A stretch of 64,000 nt of DNA from Chlorogloea purpurea SAG 13.99 (GCA_016903695.1 JADQBB010000015.1:1-64000), one strand, 5' to 3'. Counted from the stretch's first letter, positions 1 to 8,530 are shown. Notes: generated by a model not told the origin, from the sequence alone. A program made the numbers and translations.

Positions 1-929
1 CGTCAGGATGGGCATTAAGTGATGACCGTAAGTCAATTACTTTCACTGACAAGAAAGGAATTGGGCGATTAAAACTTAAAGGAACTAGGGATCTGAACTT
101 CTACGGGCCAGACCAAATCAAAAGGGTGAGGTTGGTAAAAAGAGCAGATGGGTACTACGTTCAATTTTGCATTTCCGTTGAAAGAACAGAGATTTTACCC
201 GCCACTGGTAACACGATCGGGTTAGACGTAGGGCTGGCCAGTTTCTACACCGACTCAAACGGAGAGTCGGTGGAAAACCCCGGATTTTACCGAGTTGGTG
301 AAGTAAAGATGAAACGAGCGCAAAGACTTGTTTCTCGCAAAGTCAAAGGGTCAAATAATCGCCTCAAATCTCGAAGGGAGCTAGGTAGAATCCACCTTAA
401 AATAAGTCGGCAACGTAAAGACCATGCTGTGAAATTAGCACGGTGCGTAATCAGATCTAACGATCTAGTAGCCTACGAAGATTTAAGAGTGAGAAACATG
501 GTCAAAAACCATTGTTTAGCGAAATCGATTTCTGATGCGGGATGGTATCAATTTAGAGTGTGGTTAGAGACATTCGGGCGAATCTTTGGTCGGGTGACTG
601 TGGCAGTAAATCCCGCCTATACAAGTCAAGAATGTTCTAGCTGTGGCGTAATCGTGAAGAAGTCACTATCTACTCGTACCCATGCTTGTCAGTGTGGCTG
701 CGTGTTAGACTGCGACCATAATGCCGCACTCAATATATTGACCAAAGCAATAGGCACCGTGGGGCACACGGGCACCTCTGTACTCGATACAGTAAACGCT
801 TCTAGAGACATACCCTCTACTCTTGCTGGTGCGAACCTGCGTGGGCAAGGTGCGTCGCTGAAAGAAGAATCCCCTCGCCGCATAGCAGGGGAGTGTCAAA
901 ATGAAAAAATTCGATCGAGGCAGCGATAG
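1..929 (+). CDS. tnpB: TnpB RNA-guided nuclease of an IS200/IS605-type element, 5' end outside window
   Basis: The reading frame is already open at base 3, so this is the C-terminal part of a TnpB and not a gene starting at the GTG at 126. RuvC-like catalytic motifs are visible in order: GLDVGLAS (first Asp), VAYEDLR (Glu), a zinc finger with CSSCG and CQCGC, and DCDHNAALNI (last Asp). TnpB proteins use an RNA from the element's right end as guide and cut DNA next to the insertion site. The last codons run past the element's right-end hairpin (870-892), and the stop overlaps the nagA start by one base. All catalytic residues in view are intact, so it may be active. Whether a tnpA lies upstream cannot be seen. 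Confidence 0.9.
   Translation, partial: SGWALSDDRKSITFTDKKGIGRLKLKGTRDLNFYGPDQIKRVRLVKRADGYYVQFCISVERTEILPATGNTIGLDVGLASFYTDSNGESVENPGFYRVGEVKMKRAQRLVSRKVKGSNNRLKSRRELGRIHLKISRQRKDHAVKLARCVIRSNDLVAYEDLRVRNMVKNHCLAKSISDAGWYQFRVWLETFGRIFGRVTVAVNPAYTSQECSSCGVIVKKSLSTRTHACQCGCVLDCDHNAALNILTKAIGTVGHTGTSVLDTVNASRDIPSTLAGANLRGQGASLKEESPRRIAGECQNEKIRSRQR
870..899 (+). mobile_element. Right end of the first IS200/IS605-type element
   Basis: A hairpin with stem TCCCCT (870-875) and AGGGGA (887-892) is followed by GAGTGTCAA ending at 899. Subterminal hairpins of this kind mark IS200/IS605 right ends, and the omega RNA guide of TnpB normally ends here. The second tnpB element in this window ends with the same GAGTGTCAA at 57942-57950, which supports the boundary. 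The exact cleavage point is inferred. Confidence 0.65.
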
Positions 930-2077
930 TGAAGATAATCAACGCGAGGGTAGTGGGATATAAAGAGAAGCAGGAAATAGGTATCGATGAGAGGGGTATA
1001 ATAACAGCGATCGCACCCTCGATCGCAGAAGAAGGTAAAATCCTAGACGTAGAGGGCGATGTCATATCCCTCGGCGGAATAGACTTACAGATCAACGGGG
1101 GATTAGGGTTAGCCTTCCCAGAAATTAGAAGCGGGGATATAGAGAAGTTAGGAGAAATCAGCGATTACTTGTGGAGAGAGGGAGTAGACGGATACCTACC
1201 CACATTAGTAACCTGTGCGATCGAAAACTTCCACCGGGCCCTGGGAGTAATAGACGAGTTCATGAAGCTACAGGAAGAAGAAAATAAAAACACGGCGCGC
1301 GTCTTGGGAGTCCATTTAGAAGGGCCATTCCTCAACCCGGAAAAAAGGGGCGCACATCCTCAACACTATTTATTACGTCCCGGAATAGAAATTTTAAAAG
1401 ACATCTGGGGAGATTACGGCCATCGGGTGAAGATCATCACCTTGGCCCCGGAATTAGATATAGATGGGGAAGTGATCAAATACTTGCATCAACGAGGGAT
1501 TATAGTTAGTCTCGGACATTCCACGGCCACGGCGGCGCAGGCGAAAAAGGCTTTCGAGTGGGGTGCGTCGATGGTGACTCATGCTTATAATGCCATGCCG
1601 CCTCTACACCATCGTCAGCCAGGGTTATTAGGGGAAGCCATATTAAACGATAAAGTTTACTGTGGACTGATAGCCGATGGTAAACACGTCGCCCCCCAGA
1701 TGATGAAATTGTTATTGAAAGGCAGTGATTACGATAAGGGGGTATTTCTAGTGAGCGATGCCCTAGCACCGATAGGATTGGGAGATGGCTTGTATCCTTG
1801 GGATGATAGGGAAATAGAAGTGATCGACGGTACGGCTAAATTATTAAATGGCACATTAGCGGGGACGACTTTACCTTTGAGTCAGGGAGTGGAGAATTTA
1901 GTTAAATGGGGGGTGTGCGGGTTAGAAACCGCCGTCGCCCTCGCCACAGAGTCACCGCGGGCAGCTTTAAATATGCCCGCGATGGGGATCGATCGAAAAG
2001 CTAATCTACTACGTTGGCAATGGGACGAAAAAACCGGCAAATTAATCTGGCAGAGATTAGTGGTTAGTGGTTACTAG
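929..2077 (+). CDS. nagA: N-acetylglucosamine-6-phosphate deacetylase
   Basis: Deacetylates GlcNAc-6-phosphate to glucosamine-6-phosphate in amino-sugar recycling. Family motifs are present: GIDLQINGG near residue 51, HLEGPFLNP, GHSTA, HAYNAMPPLHHRQPG and VSDALAP; length 382 aa is normal. The start is GTG, preceded by GAGG a few bases upstream, and it overlaps the stop of the upstream tnpB. The insertion element therefore sits directly against this gene, and the native promoter has probably been displaced or replaced by element sequence. The last residues (LVVSGY) are encoded by TTAGTGG heptamer repeats, and the stop overlaps the stop of the convergent PHP gene. Confidence 0.92.
   Translation: MKIINARVVGYKEKQEIGIDERGIITAIAPSIAEEGKILDVEGDVISLGGIDLQINGGLGLAFPEIRSGDIEKLGEISDYLWREGVDGYLPTLVTCAIENFHRALGVIDEFMKLQEEENKNTARVLGVHLEGPFLNPEKRGAHPQHYLLRPGIEILKDIWGDYGHRVKIITLAPELDIDGEVIKYLHQRGIIVSLGHSTATAAQAKKAFEWGASMVTHAYNAMPPLHHRQPGLLGEAILNDKVYCGLIADGKHVAPQMMKLLLKGSDYDKGVFLVSDALAPIGLGDGLYPWDDREIEVIDGTAKLLNGTLAGTTLPLSQGVENLVKWGVCGLETAVALATESPRAALNMPAMGIDRKANLLRWQWDEKTGKLIWQRLVVSGY
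2057..2077 (+). repeat. TTAGTGG heptamer repeat inside the nagA 3' end
   Basis: Two TTAGTGG units plus a partial third unit form the final codons and stop of nagA. The same heptamer, on the other strand as CCACTAA, recurs at 10809-10830. Short tandem heptamers of this type are common in cyanobacterial intergenic DNA; here one is coding. Confidence 0.7.
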
Positions 2078-2754
2078 ATTCTCTGTAGAATATTCAAACC
2101 GTGGGAGTCAGTGCCGCAGGTGTTAAACAGATTGTATTCTTGACCGAGAGAGAGAACTTTTTGGGTTTCTATAGGACTATGCCGCCAGGGTTTGGGGTTA
2201 TTGTAGGCGTAGTAAGCTTCTACACCGTCGATACCGGCGTGGACGGCGGCCGGAATCAGTTGGGAATAGGGTAGATGATAACGGCAGGGATGGGCGAGGA
2301 TTACTAAACCGCCCGCCGAGTGTATCGCGTCGATGACGTTTTCCGCCCCGGCTGATTCGTCTTGGGGACGTTTACCCTGTAGATATGGGCTAATCTTGGG
2401 GTGAGATGGGTCAAAACCGTAACCCAGTAAATGAATCTCCGTACCCAGAATTCGGGAGGTGATTTCCACGCCAATCCAGAGTTTAGGGGGATAAGAAGGG
2501 TAGTTATCCTCTAACCAAGTTCGTGCCTTGAGATAGCCGCCTATAGAGTGATGGTCGGTGATGGCCAGCCCTTGTAAGCCGATCGCTAAGGCTTGTTGCA
2601 TCAGGGCTTCTGGTGTTAATTGACCGTCTGAGAAGTTCGTGTGGAGGTGGAAATTGTATACATAGGGGCAACTGTCAGCAGTTATGGTGTTCCAAACTGT
2701 TTTCAGGGTCTGTATATTTTCTTGTACTCCGTTAGCGGTGGGAAATATAACCAT
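2074..2754 (-). CDS. PHP-domain metal-dependent phosphoesterase
   Basis: A stand-alone PHP-family hydrolase of 226 aa, resembling the YciV/TrpH-type phosphoesterases that act on nucleotides or short oligonucleotides. Metal ligands are visible: HLH at residues 36-38, TDHH near 66-69, AHPCRYH near 155, and CGTDSH close to the C-terminus. It is convergent with nagA, and the two stop codons overlap on opposite strands in a CTAG. The substrate cannot be decided from sequence. Confidence 0.82.
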   Translation of the reverse strand: MVIFPTANGVQENIQTLKTVWNTITADSCPYVYNFHLHTNFSDGQLTPEALMQQALAIGLQGLAITDHHSIGGYLKARTWLEDNYPSYPPKLWIGVEITSRILGTEIHLLGYGFDPSHPKISPYLQGKRPQDESAGAENVIDAIHSAGGLVILAHPCRYHLPYSQLIPAAVHAGIDGVEAYYAYNNPKPWRHSPIETQKVLSLGQEYNLFNTCGTDSHGLNILQRI

Positions 2755-2865
2755 ACCTTATGTCAATCGTCCCCAAAAGTATTGAGAATTATTAACAACT
2801 ACAATAACAAATATTAAGAACAATTGGGTAAGTTTTGTTACAAATCGGGGGGTAAGTATTACTAC

Positions 2866-3711
2866 TTAAATTCTCATGCTTAAATCTAACCAAGTTGAGC
2901 GAGTAATGGGGGCGCTGGTAGAGATATAATCAACGCCGGTAAGGGCTACAGAGCGAATATTTTCCAAGGTAATATTACCCGATGCTTCGATTTTTACCCC
3001 CCCGGAATGGTGACGAATTAATTGCACCGCGTCTTTCATTTCCGAGACCGTCATATTGTCGAGCATGATGATTTCCACTCCCATATTTAAAGCTTGTTTC
3101 ACTTCTTCGAGATTTGATGTTTCTACCTCGATCGAGAGAGGATAGGGCATAGTTTTACGAATACGAGTGATAGCTTCTTCGATACTGCCTGCAGCTTGAA
3201 TATGATTATCTTTAATCATGATGGCATCGTCTAAGCCGAAACGATGATTTATGGCCCCGCCGATAAAAGTGGCGTATTTCTCCAAAACCCTTAACCCGGG
3301 TGTGGTCTTACGGGTGTCCACGAGTCGCACCTGCAAGTCGGCTATTTCTTCCACGTAAGCGCGGGTAGCCGTGGCGATACCACTAAGACGCATAGCGAGA
3401 TTTAAACTTACTCTCTCCCCCGTTAAAAGGGCATCTAAGGGTCCCTCGATCTCGGCGATGATGGTTTGCGCTTCGCAGTATTCCCCCTCGGCTACAGTAG
3501 GGATAAAGCGGACTGTGGAGTTGAGAAGTTGAAAGACCCGGTTAGCTACCGGTAAACCGGCGATGACTCCCGTTTCCTTGACCACCCAATGGGCCTGGCC
3601 CCCTTTAGCATGATTCCAAAGGATGCCGGAAGTCGATCGATCTCCCCTACCTATATCTTCTTGTAACCAATTCTTTAATAGGGGATCGAGGATAAAGTAG
3701 GAGGGTAACAT
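2866..3711 (-). CDS. nadC: Nicotinate-nucleotide pyrophosphorylase (carboxylating)
   Basis: Quinolinate phosphoribosyltransferase converts quinolinate and PRPP to nicotinate mononucleotide in de novo NAD synthesis. The substrate-binding stretch TRKTTPGLR, the INHRFGL region and IMIKDNH are all present, and 281 aa is the normal length. The start ATG encodes MLPSYFILDP. It is the middle gene of a minus-strand series with queD upstream and the PHP gene downstream, although gaps of about 40 and 110 bases leave it unclear whether they share a transcript. Confidence 0.95.
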   Translation of the reverse strand: MLPSYFILDPLLKNWLQEDIGRGDRSTSGILWNHAKGGQAHWVVKETGVIAGLPVANRVFQLLNSTVRFIPTVAEGEYCEAQTIIAEIEGPLDALLTGERVSLNLAMRLSGIATATRAYVEEIADLQVRLVDTRKTTPGLRVLEKYATFIGGAINHRFGLDDAIMIKDNHIQAAGSIEEAITRIRKTMPYPLSIEVETSNLEEVKQALNMGVEIIMLDNMTVSEMKDAVQLIRHHSGGVKIEASGNITLENIRSVALTGVDYISTSAPITRSTWLDLSMRI

Positions 3712-3750
3712 AATGGCAAGGGAAGGTGAGTTAATATTATAGATCGATCG

Positions 3751-4164
3751 CTATTCCGAGTAAGTAGCGCAGCTGGTGGAATTTTCCCAGAGACGTACCT
3801 CGCTAACTTTAAATCCTTGCTTTCGCGCTTCGTGGTAGATCAAGCGAGCGATGTTTTCCGCTGTGGGATTCTCATTCGTCACATATAAAGACTCACCCAT
3901 CTGCTGTAAGAATGATACTAGAGGATCTTGACTGCACAGAAGCAGTTTATGGTCGAGATTATCGTCGATCCAGCCTTGGATTTTTTGTTTGATCTCCGAA
4001 AAATCCACCACCATTCCCAGGGCATCTAAAGTATCGGCCTCTATATCTATTTCCACGATGCCGTTATGCCCGTGTAGGTGACGACATTTACCTGGATGAT
4101 TCAAAAGACGATGACCGTAACAGAATTCCATCACTTTAGTGACCGCGTACCTTGCCCTTCTCAC
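3751..4164 (-). CDS. queD: 6-carboxy-tetrahydropterin synthase / PTPS family
   Basis: A 137-aa member of the 6-pyruvoyl-tetrahydropterin synthase family, in bacteria usually QueD, which makes 6-carboxytetrahydropterin from dihydroneopterin triphosphate for queuosine-type deazapurines. Zinc histidines H18, H31 and H33 are seen, with catalytic Cys27, the DH pair at 71-72 and Glu127. The GTG start overlaps the stop of the upstream membrane-protein gene by one base (TAGTG), which indicates translational coupling. A pterin rather than queuosine role cannot be excluded. Confidence 0.85.
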   Translation of the reverse strand: MRRARYAVTKVMEFCYGHRLLNHPGKCRHLHGHNGIVEIDIEADTLDALGMVVDFSEIKQKIQGWIDDNLDHKLLLCSQDPLVSFLQQMGESLYVTNENPTAENIARLIYHEARKQGFKVSEVRLWENSTSCATYSE

Positions 4165-5426
4165 TACTCCCCCTCTAATCGTTCTATTTCTTGTTCGAGT
4201 ATATCTCTCTCAGTAGAATATGTAATATCTTCCGCGGTGATTACTTTCTGGCCGGCAAACTCCCGGCTGTAATTAATTTTGGCTTGTAATTGACGACTCG
4301 GTTGATTGAGTAACTCGGTGCGAGACTCCCGCAGCCGATTACGTCCGTCAACTTTTTTATTACGACTTTGAATGACCAGATAACGGATTAAGGGAATACC
4401 TAAAAAACCTCCCGCATAAGCGAGGAGAAAAGTATAGATAGAAGTGACGAAGGCGCTAAAATCGCCGATGACATCGATCGCCCCGGTGCGGATCATATTT
4501 CCCAGAACTAAAGCGAGAATAATATTAGCCCCGCCTAAACCTATAGCCCACATGATCTGGCCGCTAGTAGCGTTACTGAATTTCCAATTTTTCTCTTTTA
4601 AATAAGGAGTTACGGACTTGACTTTACGCTTCTTGGCGGTTACTTGTAAGTCGGGGAAGTTATAGATTATGCCGCCTTCTGGGGACACCTGGGGCAAACC
4701 GTTAAAGCGAGATAGCACCGGTATCACATAATCTTCGTTTTCTTGATTACTGGGGTTGATATTGTCTAGATAGGGGGCGAGTTGTTCGGCGGTGATTGCG
4801 CCGCCGTTGTTTTTAATCACGGTGGCTACAGTGCGCCAGCGTCGCTCTTCTAGATCGTAGTTGGGATTACCATCACCGAAGAGAAAAGAGAAAATCGATT
4901 CCAAAAAGTTGAGTTGTTTTTTGGGTGCGTTACCCCTTTCTACTTTGCCCTGTTCTTGGTAGTAATTACTTTCATAACCCGGGCTGAATATCCAGAAGAA
5001 GTCGGGCATACTAAAGTTAAAATCACCACCGCTATCGTTAGAATCGCTATTACTCATACTGGCTATCGCGGACGCGATGATCACGGCAATAATCACCAGG
5101 GAAATGAAAGCGATCGAAATTACCAAAACAATACCGAAGGAAATGCGAATTAGATAAAAAACGCCCTTCCAAACTTTACCCGCCCAATCTTGAAAACGTA
5201 AGCGCCAGAACTTATTAAAAAGGATCAAGTTGATATTGTGGGGGAAAACATAAACGATTTCCCCGGTATCGGCCACCTGTAGATTTCCCCCCACATCTGA
5301 CGCTAACGCCAATAATTGCTTTTGAGTCTGATTGAGGTTCAATCCCGCTCGCGCGGCCACATCACCTACCGTGACTCGGTAATTGAGTTTTTCGATCGAC
5401 TTGACTAAAGCTGGATTGGGAGCCAT
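4164..5426 (-). CDS. Conserved membrane protein with N-terminal helix-turn-helix-like region
   Basis: I do not recognise a named family. The 420-aa protein begins with a soluble segment (VTVGDVAARAGLNLNQTQKQL) that resembles a small winged-helix or DNA-binding fold. A long hydrophobic stretch follows at about 88-122, then a soluble middle with a second repeat of the same style (TVATVIKNNGGAITAEQLAPYL near 200-220). Two more membrane segments lie near 290-310 and 325-352, and the tail is charged and coiled-coil-like. The stop overlaps the queD start by one base. Divergent glgA lies 134 bases away. Confidence 0.75.
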   Translation of the reverse strand: MAPNPALVKSIEKLNYRVTVGDVAARAGLNLNQTQKQLLALASDVGGNLQVADTGEIVYVFPHNINLILFNKFWRLRFQDWAGKVWKGVFYLIRISFGIVLVISIAFISLVIIAVIIASAIASMSNSDSNDSGGDFNFSMPDFFWIFSPGYESNYYQEQGKVERGNAPKKQLNFLESIFSFLFGDGNPNYDLEERRWRTVATVIKNNGGAITAEQLAPYLDNINPSNQENEDYVIPVLSRFNGLPQVSPEGGIIYNFPDLQVTAKKRKVKSVTPYLKEKNWKFSNATSGQIMWAIGLGGANIILALVLGNMIRTGAIDVIGDFSAFVTSIYTFLLAYAGGFLGIPLIRYLVIQSRNKKVDGRNRLRESRTELLNQPSRQLQAKINYSREFAGQKVITAEDITYSTERDILEQEIERLEGE

Positions 5427-5560
5427 GAGTATGAGTAACTAATAAGTCTCTACCTCTAGTTTAGACTTGACCTTCCTAGTTTGGTCTCCAGACATAAACA
5501 GTTTCCAGGGTATCAACTCCTCTATAATCCTAGAAGAGCGATCGAGGAAACTCAAGAATT

Positions 5561-6964
5561 ATGCGCATATTGTTTGTGGCGGCGGAAGCGGCACCGATAG
5601 CGAAAGCTGGGGGTATGGGGGATGTGGTCGGTTCTTTACCGAAGGTGTTGCGACAATTAGGGCATGATGTACGGATTTTCCTGCCTTATTATGGCTTTCT
5701 ACCCGATAAAATGACCATTCCAGACGAACCGATGTGGAATGGCTACGTCATGTTTCAAGATTTTCTCGTGTATGAAACGTTGCTTCCCGATACGGACATT
5801 CCCCTCTACCTCTTCGCCCATCCGGTGTTTAGCGGGCGCAATATTTACGGGGGAGAGGATGAGGGCTGGCGATTCACTCTTTTTTCTAACGGCGCTGCCG
5901 AGTTCGCTTGGAACTATTGGAAGCCGGATATAATCCACTGTCACGACTGGCACACGGGGATGATTCCCGTCTGGATGCACCAGTCGCCCGATATTGCCAC
6001 GGTATTCACCATACATAATCTCGCCTATCAAGGCCCCTGGCGTGGCTATCTGGAAAAAATCACCTGGTGTCCCTGGTATATGCAGGGTGATAACGTCATG
6101 TCCGCCGCCCTACAATACGCTAATCGGGTTACTACGGTTTCGCCCACCTACGCGGAACAAATTAAAACCGTACCCTACGGGGAAAATCTTCACGGTTTAT
6201 TATCTTACATTCAAAATAATCTAGTAGGGATCGTTAACGGCATCGATACGGATGTGTATGATCCTGCGACAGACCCTTATATTAAAAGTAATTTCAACGG
6301 CGATACTCTAGAGAATCGCCCCGCCAATAAACTCGCTTTGCAGGAAGAGTTGGGGCTGAAACCTGATGAGAAACCCTTTTTAATCGGCATGGTAACGCGT
6401 CTGGTGGAACAGAAGGGGATCGATCTAGTAATTCAAATCTTGGAAAGATTCCTCACCTATACCGATGCTCAGTTTATCATACTGGGTACGGGCGATCGAT
6501 ATTATGAAACCCAACTATGGCAAATGGCGGGCCGTCTACCAGGTAGGATGTCGGTGCGATTATTATACAATGAAGCTCTATCAAGGCGGATCTATGCGGG
6601 TAGCGATGCTTTCTTGATGCCTTCCCGCTTTGAACCCTGCGGCATCGCCCAGATGATGGCGATGCGTTATGGTTGTGTACCCCTCGTGAGACGTACCGGG
6701 GGCCTGGTGGATACGGTATCTTTCCATGACCCGGTGAAGGAAGTGGGCACAGGATTCAGCTTCGATCGTTATGAACCCCTAGACCTCTATACTTGTCTGG
6801 TGAGAGCGTGGGAAAGTTTCCGCTACAAACCCGATTGGTTGAAGTTACAACAAAGGGGCATGGGGATGGATTTCAGTTGGTATCAATCGGCGGTGGAGTA
6901 TCTAAAAATCTATAAGGAAATCACCGGGCAACCGGCGGATTTAACCGCGTCGTCATGTTTGTAG
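5561..6964 (+). CDS. glgA: Glycogen synthase
   Basis: ADP-glucose-dependent GT5 glycogen synthase that elongates alpha-1,4-glucan. The N-terminal ADP-glucose motif KAGGMGD begins at K15, with Met in place of the usual Leu, as often in cyanobacteria. The C-terminal GT-B site [17 protein letters not shown] has the conserved Glu near residue 358. Length 467 aa fits the family. The upstream 134 bases are shared with the divergent membrane-protein gene. The 3' end overlaps by 10 bases a small damaged protease gene that is probably unrelated in function. Confidence 0.96.
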   Translation: MRILFVAAEAAPIAKAGGMGDVVGSLPKVLRQLGHDVRIFLPYYGFLPDKMTIPDEPMWNGYVMFQDFLVYETLLPDTDIPLYLFAHPVFSGRNIYGGEDEGWRFTLFSNGAAEFAWNYWKPDIIHCHDWHTGMIPVWMHQSPDIATVFTIHNLAYQGPWRGYLEKITWCPWYMQGDNVMSAALQYANRVTTVSPTYAEQIKTVPYGENLHGLLSYIQNNLVGIVNGIDTDVYDPATDPYIKSNFNGDTLENRPANKLALQEELGLKPDEKPFLIGMVTRLVEQKGIDLVIQILERFLTYTDAQFIILGTGDRYYETQLWQMAGRLPGRMSVRLLYNEALSRRIYAGSDAFLMPSRFEPCGIAQMMAMRYGCVPLVRRTGGLVDTVSFHDPVKEVGTGFSFDRYEPLDLYTCLVRAWESFRYKPDWLKLQQRGMGMDFSWYQSAVEYLKIYKEITGQPADLTASSCL

Positions 6965-7288
6965 CGCTAGGTGAGAATAACCAGCGACAAGCGATCGAGG
7001 CAGTTATCGATACAGGATACACTGGATTTTTCACTTTGCCTTCTGCTGTAATTACAACTCTAAGATTAACGTGGTATATGCAAGAAGAAGGAATCTTGGG
7101 CAATGGCAGTATTTTTCTGTTTAACGTATTTGAAGCTACCGTGATCTGGGATGGTCAACTCAAATCTATCGAGGTCTGTCAATGAGTCAGAGACAGACCC
7201 GTTGGTTGGCATGGGTTTGCTTGAGGGTTATGAGTTGAAAATTCAAGGTTTTACCGGGGGATTAGTGACGATTAAAGCTTTATCATAG
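6955..7288 (+). pseudogene. Frameshifted clan AA (retropepsin-like) aspartic protease
   Basis: The first part (6955-7185) encodes a retropepsin-like fold with the catalytic loop VIDTGYTGFF and a later VIWDG strand, then stops. The expected C-terminal half, DPLVGMGLLEGYEL followed by GGLVTIKAL, is present in the +1-shifted frame and ends at 7288. Dropping one base near 7175-7180 would restore a single protein of about 110 aa, the usual size for these cyanobacterial proteins. A programmed frameshift or sequencing error is possible, but a simple inactivating insertion is most likely. Confidence 0.8.
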
Positions 7289-7355
7289 TCTCCGGTCGGG
7301 CGGTTCTACGGTTAGCCACCATTTGTAGAACTACCCCATAACCGAGAACGTCCGC

Positions 7356-7568
7356 CTAGTCACGCTCATCGCCCGCTTTTAACTGCCCCGAAACGGCGGC
7401 CCCGATCTTAGCCTCGAAATCAGGATCATCGACCGTCGTGATAATATGGCGGGGACGATCGCCAACTCTGTCCAAATAAGCTCTGAGAGCAGACTTATCT
7501 TGACGATGTTCGAGAAAATATTGTCTTAATTCTTGATCTGACATTACCGTATAGTTAATCTCGCTCAT
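7356..7568 (-). CDS. DUF6887-like small protein
   Basis: A 70-aa acidic protein starting MSEINYTVMSDQELRQYFLE, a pattern I recall for the cyanobacterial DUF6887 family of unknown function. It has no membrane segment. Its ATG overlaps the stop of the upstream 58-aa gene by one base (TAATG), so the two are translationally coupled. Such paired small genes recur in cyanobacteria, often in several copies per genome. I know of no demonstrated activity. Confidence 0.75.
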   Translation of the reverse strand: MSEINYTVMSDQELRQYFLEHRQDKSALRAYLDRVGDRPRHIITTVDDPDFEAKIGAAVSGQLKAGDERD

Positions 7569-7744
7569 TACAAGATCTCCCCATCAGGCGTGATCTGAAA
7601 CTCTAGATTTTCAGCGTTACCCGCCAAGACATACAGATTATTCGTTCGCTCGTCAACGCAGACGAGATGTATGGGTTGAAGCATGATATAAGTTAGCCAA
7701 TAGCTAAGACGATATAAACCTTTCAATTGGATATTAGTCGGCAT
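7568..7744 (-). CDS. DUF6888-like small protein
   Basis: A 58-aa ORF read from the minus strand with ATG at 7744, beginning MPTNIQLKGLYRLSYWLTYI and containing LQPIHLVCVDERTNNLYVLAG. This matches my memory of DUF6888, the usual partner upstream of DUF6887. It overlaps the partner's ATG by one base. The function is unknown. A toxin-antitoxin role would fit the arrangement, but nothing in the sequence proves it. Confidence 0.72.
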   Translation of the reverse strand: MPTNIQLKGLYRLSYWLTYIMLQPIHLVCVDERTNNLYVLAGNAENLEFQITPDGEIL

Positions 7745-7876
7745 TTACGGGGTTTAACACACGTACTTCTAATTCTAGCACCGGGACTTTAATCAATAAA
7801 ATCAACCACCAACCTTATTCGATAAATCAACCACTATCGGAGGCATCCCCCGATAGCGTTTAAACCACGGAGAAAA

Positions 7877-8473
7877 TTACCGCTTCAATTTCTGTTTCAA
7901 ACTCGCCCCGAAACCAACAATAGCCATCAATCCCACGATCGTTGAAGATTCGGGAACACCTTGTGGGGTCTCAAATTGAATAGTTACCGTCTCATCATTA
8001 CTTAATTTCCATACATAAGGTGCGCCCGTCGTATCGATACCTAAACTGTCAAAAGTTGCCCCTGCGAACGTGGTTGATGAATTTAAAGGAGAACCGGAAA
8101 TGTAGTCTGGAGCTAAGGTAACGTATTGCACCTGAAAAATACCAAAAAAATCACCTGTAGATAGATTTTTATCGGTAGACGTAATCCCGCCAAACCCGAT
8201 AGACGGGGGAAATTCCACCGTAGTACCATAAAAATTAACTGACGCTGGACTATTTCGTAAGGCGAAACTTTGGCTTGCCGGTAATATATATGGTGATTGA
8301 TTAAAATTGTCATTACCCAGAAAATTTAAACTAGAAGTATAGATCGACCCTGTGACAGAGAAAACTACATCTCCGCCTATTTCTTGACCAGTGACAATAA
8401 CGGAGGCTGAAGCGGAAGAAGCTAGAAAGGTTAAGCTAGTTAAGGAACCGATGAAGACTAAACTTTTATTGAT
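7877..8473 (-). CDS. PEP-CTERM sorted exported protein lacking an orthodox start codon
   Basis: The frame is open from 8476 to 7877. It encodes a signal peptide (NKSLVFIGSLTSLTFLASSASA), a beta-rich domain, and a C-terminal PEP-CTERM signal: VPESSTIVGLM, a hydrophobic segment and a basic end (KQKLKR). No ATG, GTG or TTG precedes the signal peptide; the natural start position reads ATC AAT AAA, and a TAA lies two codons before it. The first standard start, GTG at 8218, would delete the signal peptide. The gene is therefore probably damaged or uses a rare ATC start. A perfect 16-bp hairpin lies just upstream. Confidence 0.65.
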   Translation of the reverse strand: MNKSLVFIGSLTSLTFLASSASASVIVTGQEIGGDVVFSVTGSIYTSSLNFLGNDNFNQSPYILPASQSFALRNSPASVNFYGTTVEFPPSIGFGGITSTDKNLSTGDFFGIFQVQYVTLAPDYISGSPLNSSTTFAGATFDSLGIDTTGAPYVWKLSNDETVTIQFETPQGVPESSTIVGLMAIVGFGASLKQKLKR

Positions 8474-8489
8474 GAATTAAACAGCGAAG

Positions 8490-8530
8490 GTAAACTAAGA
8501 TTTCCCCTCTTAGCGGAAATCTTAGTTTAC
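8490..8530. repeat. Perfect 16-bp inverted repeat
   Basis: GTAAACTAAGATTTCC (8490-8505) and its exact complement (8515-8530) flank a 9-base loop. On the plus strand the right arm is followed by ATTTTT, as in a terminator. On the minus strand it lies between the lyase gene and the PEP-CTERM gene. It could be a bidirectional terminator or a small palindromic insertion. Confidence 0.75.

Noticed and set aside
8113-8313. 66-aa minus-strand frame overlapping the PEP-CTERM gene
   Set aside because: It is out of frame with the continuous signal-peptide-to-PEP-CTERM reading frame.
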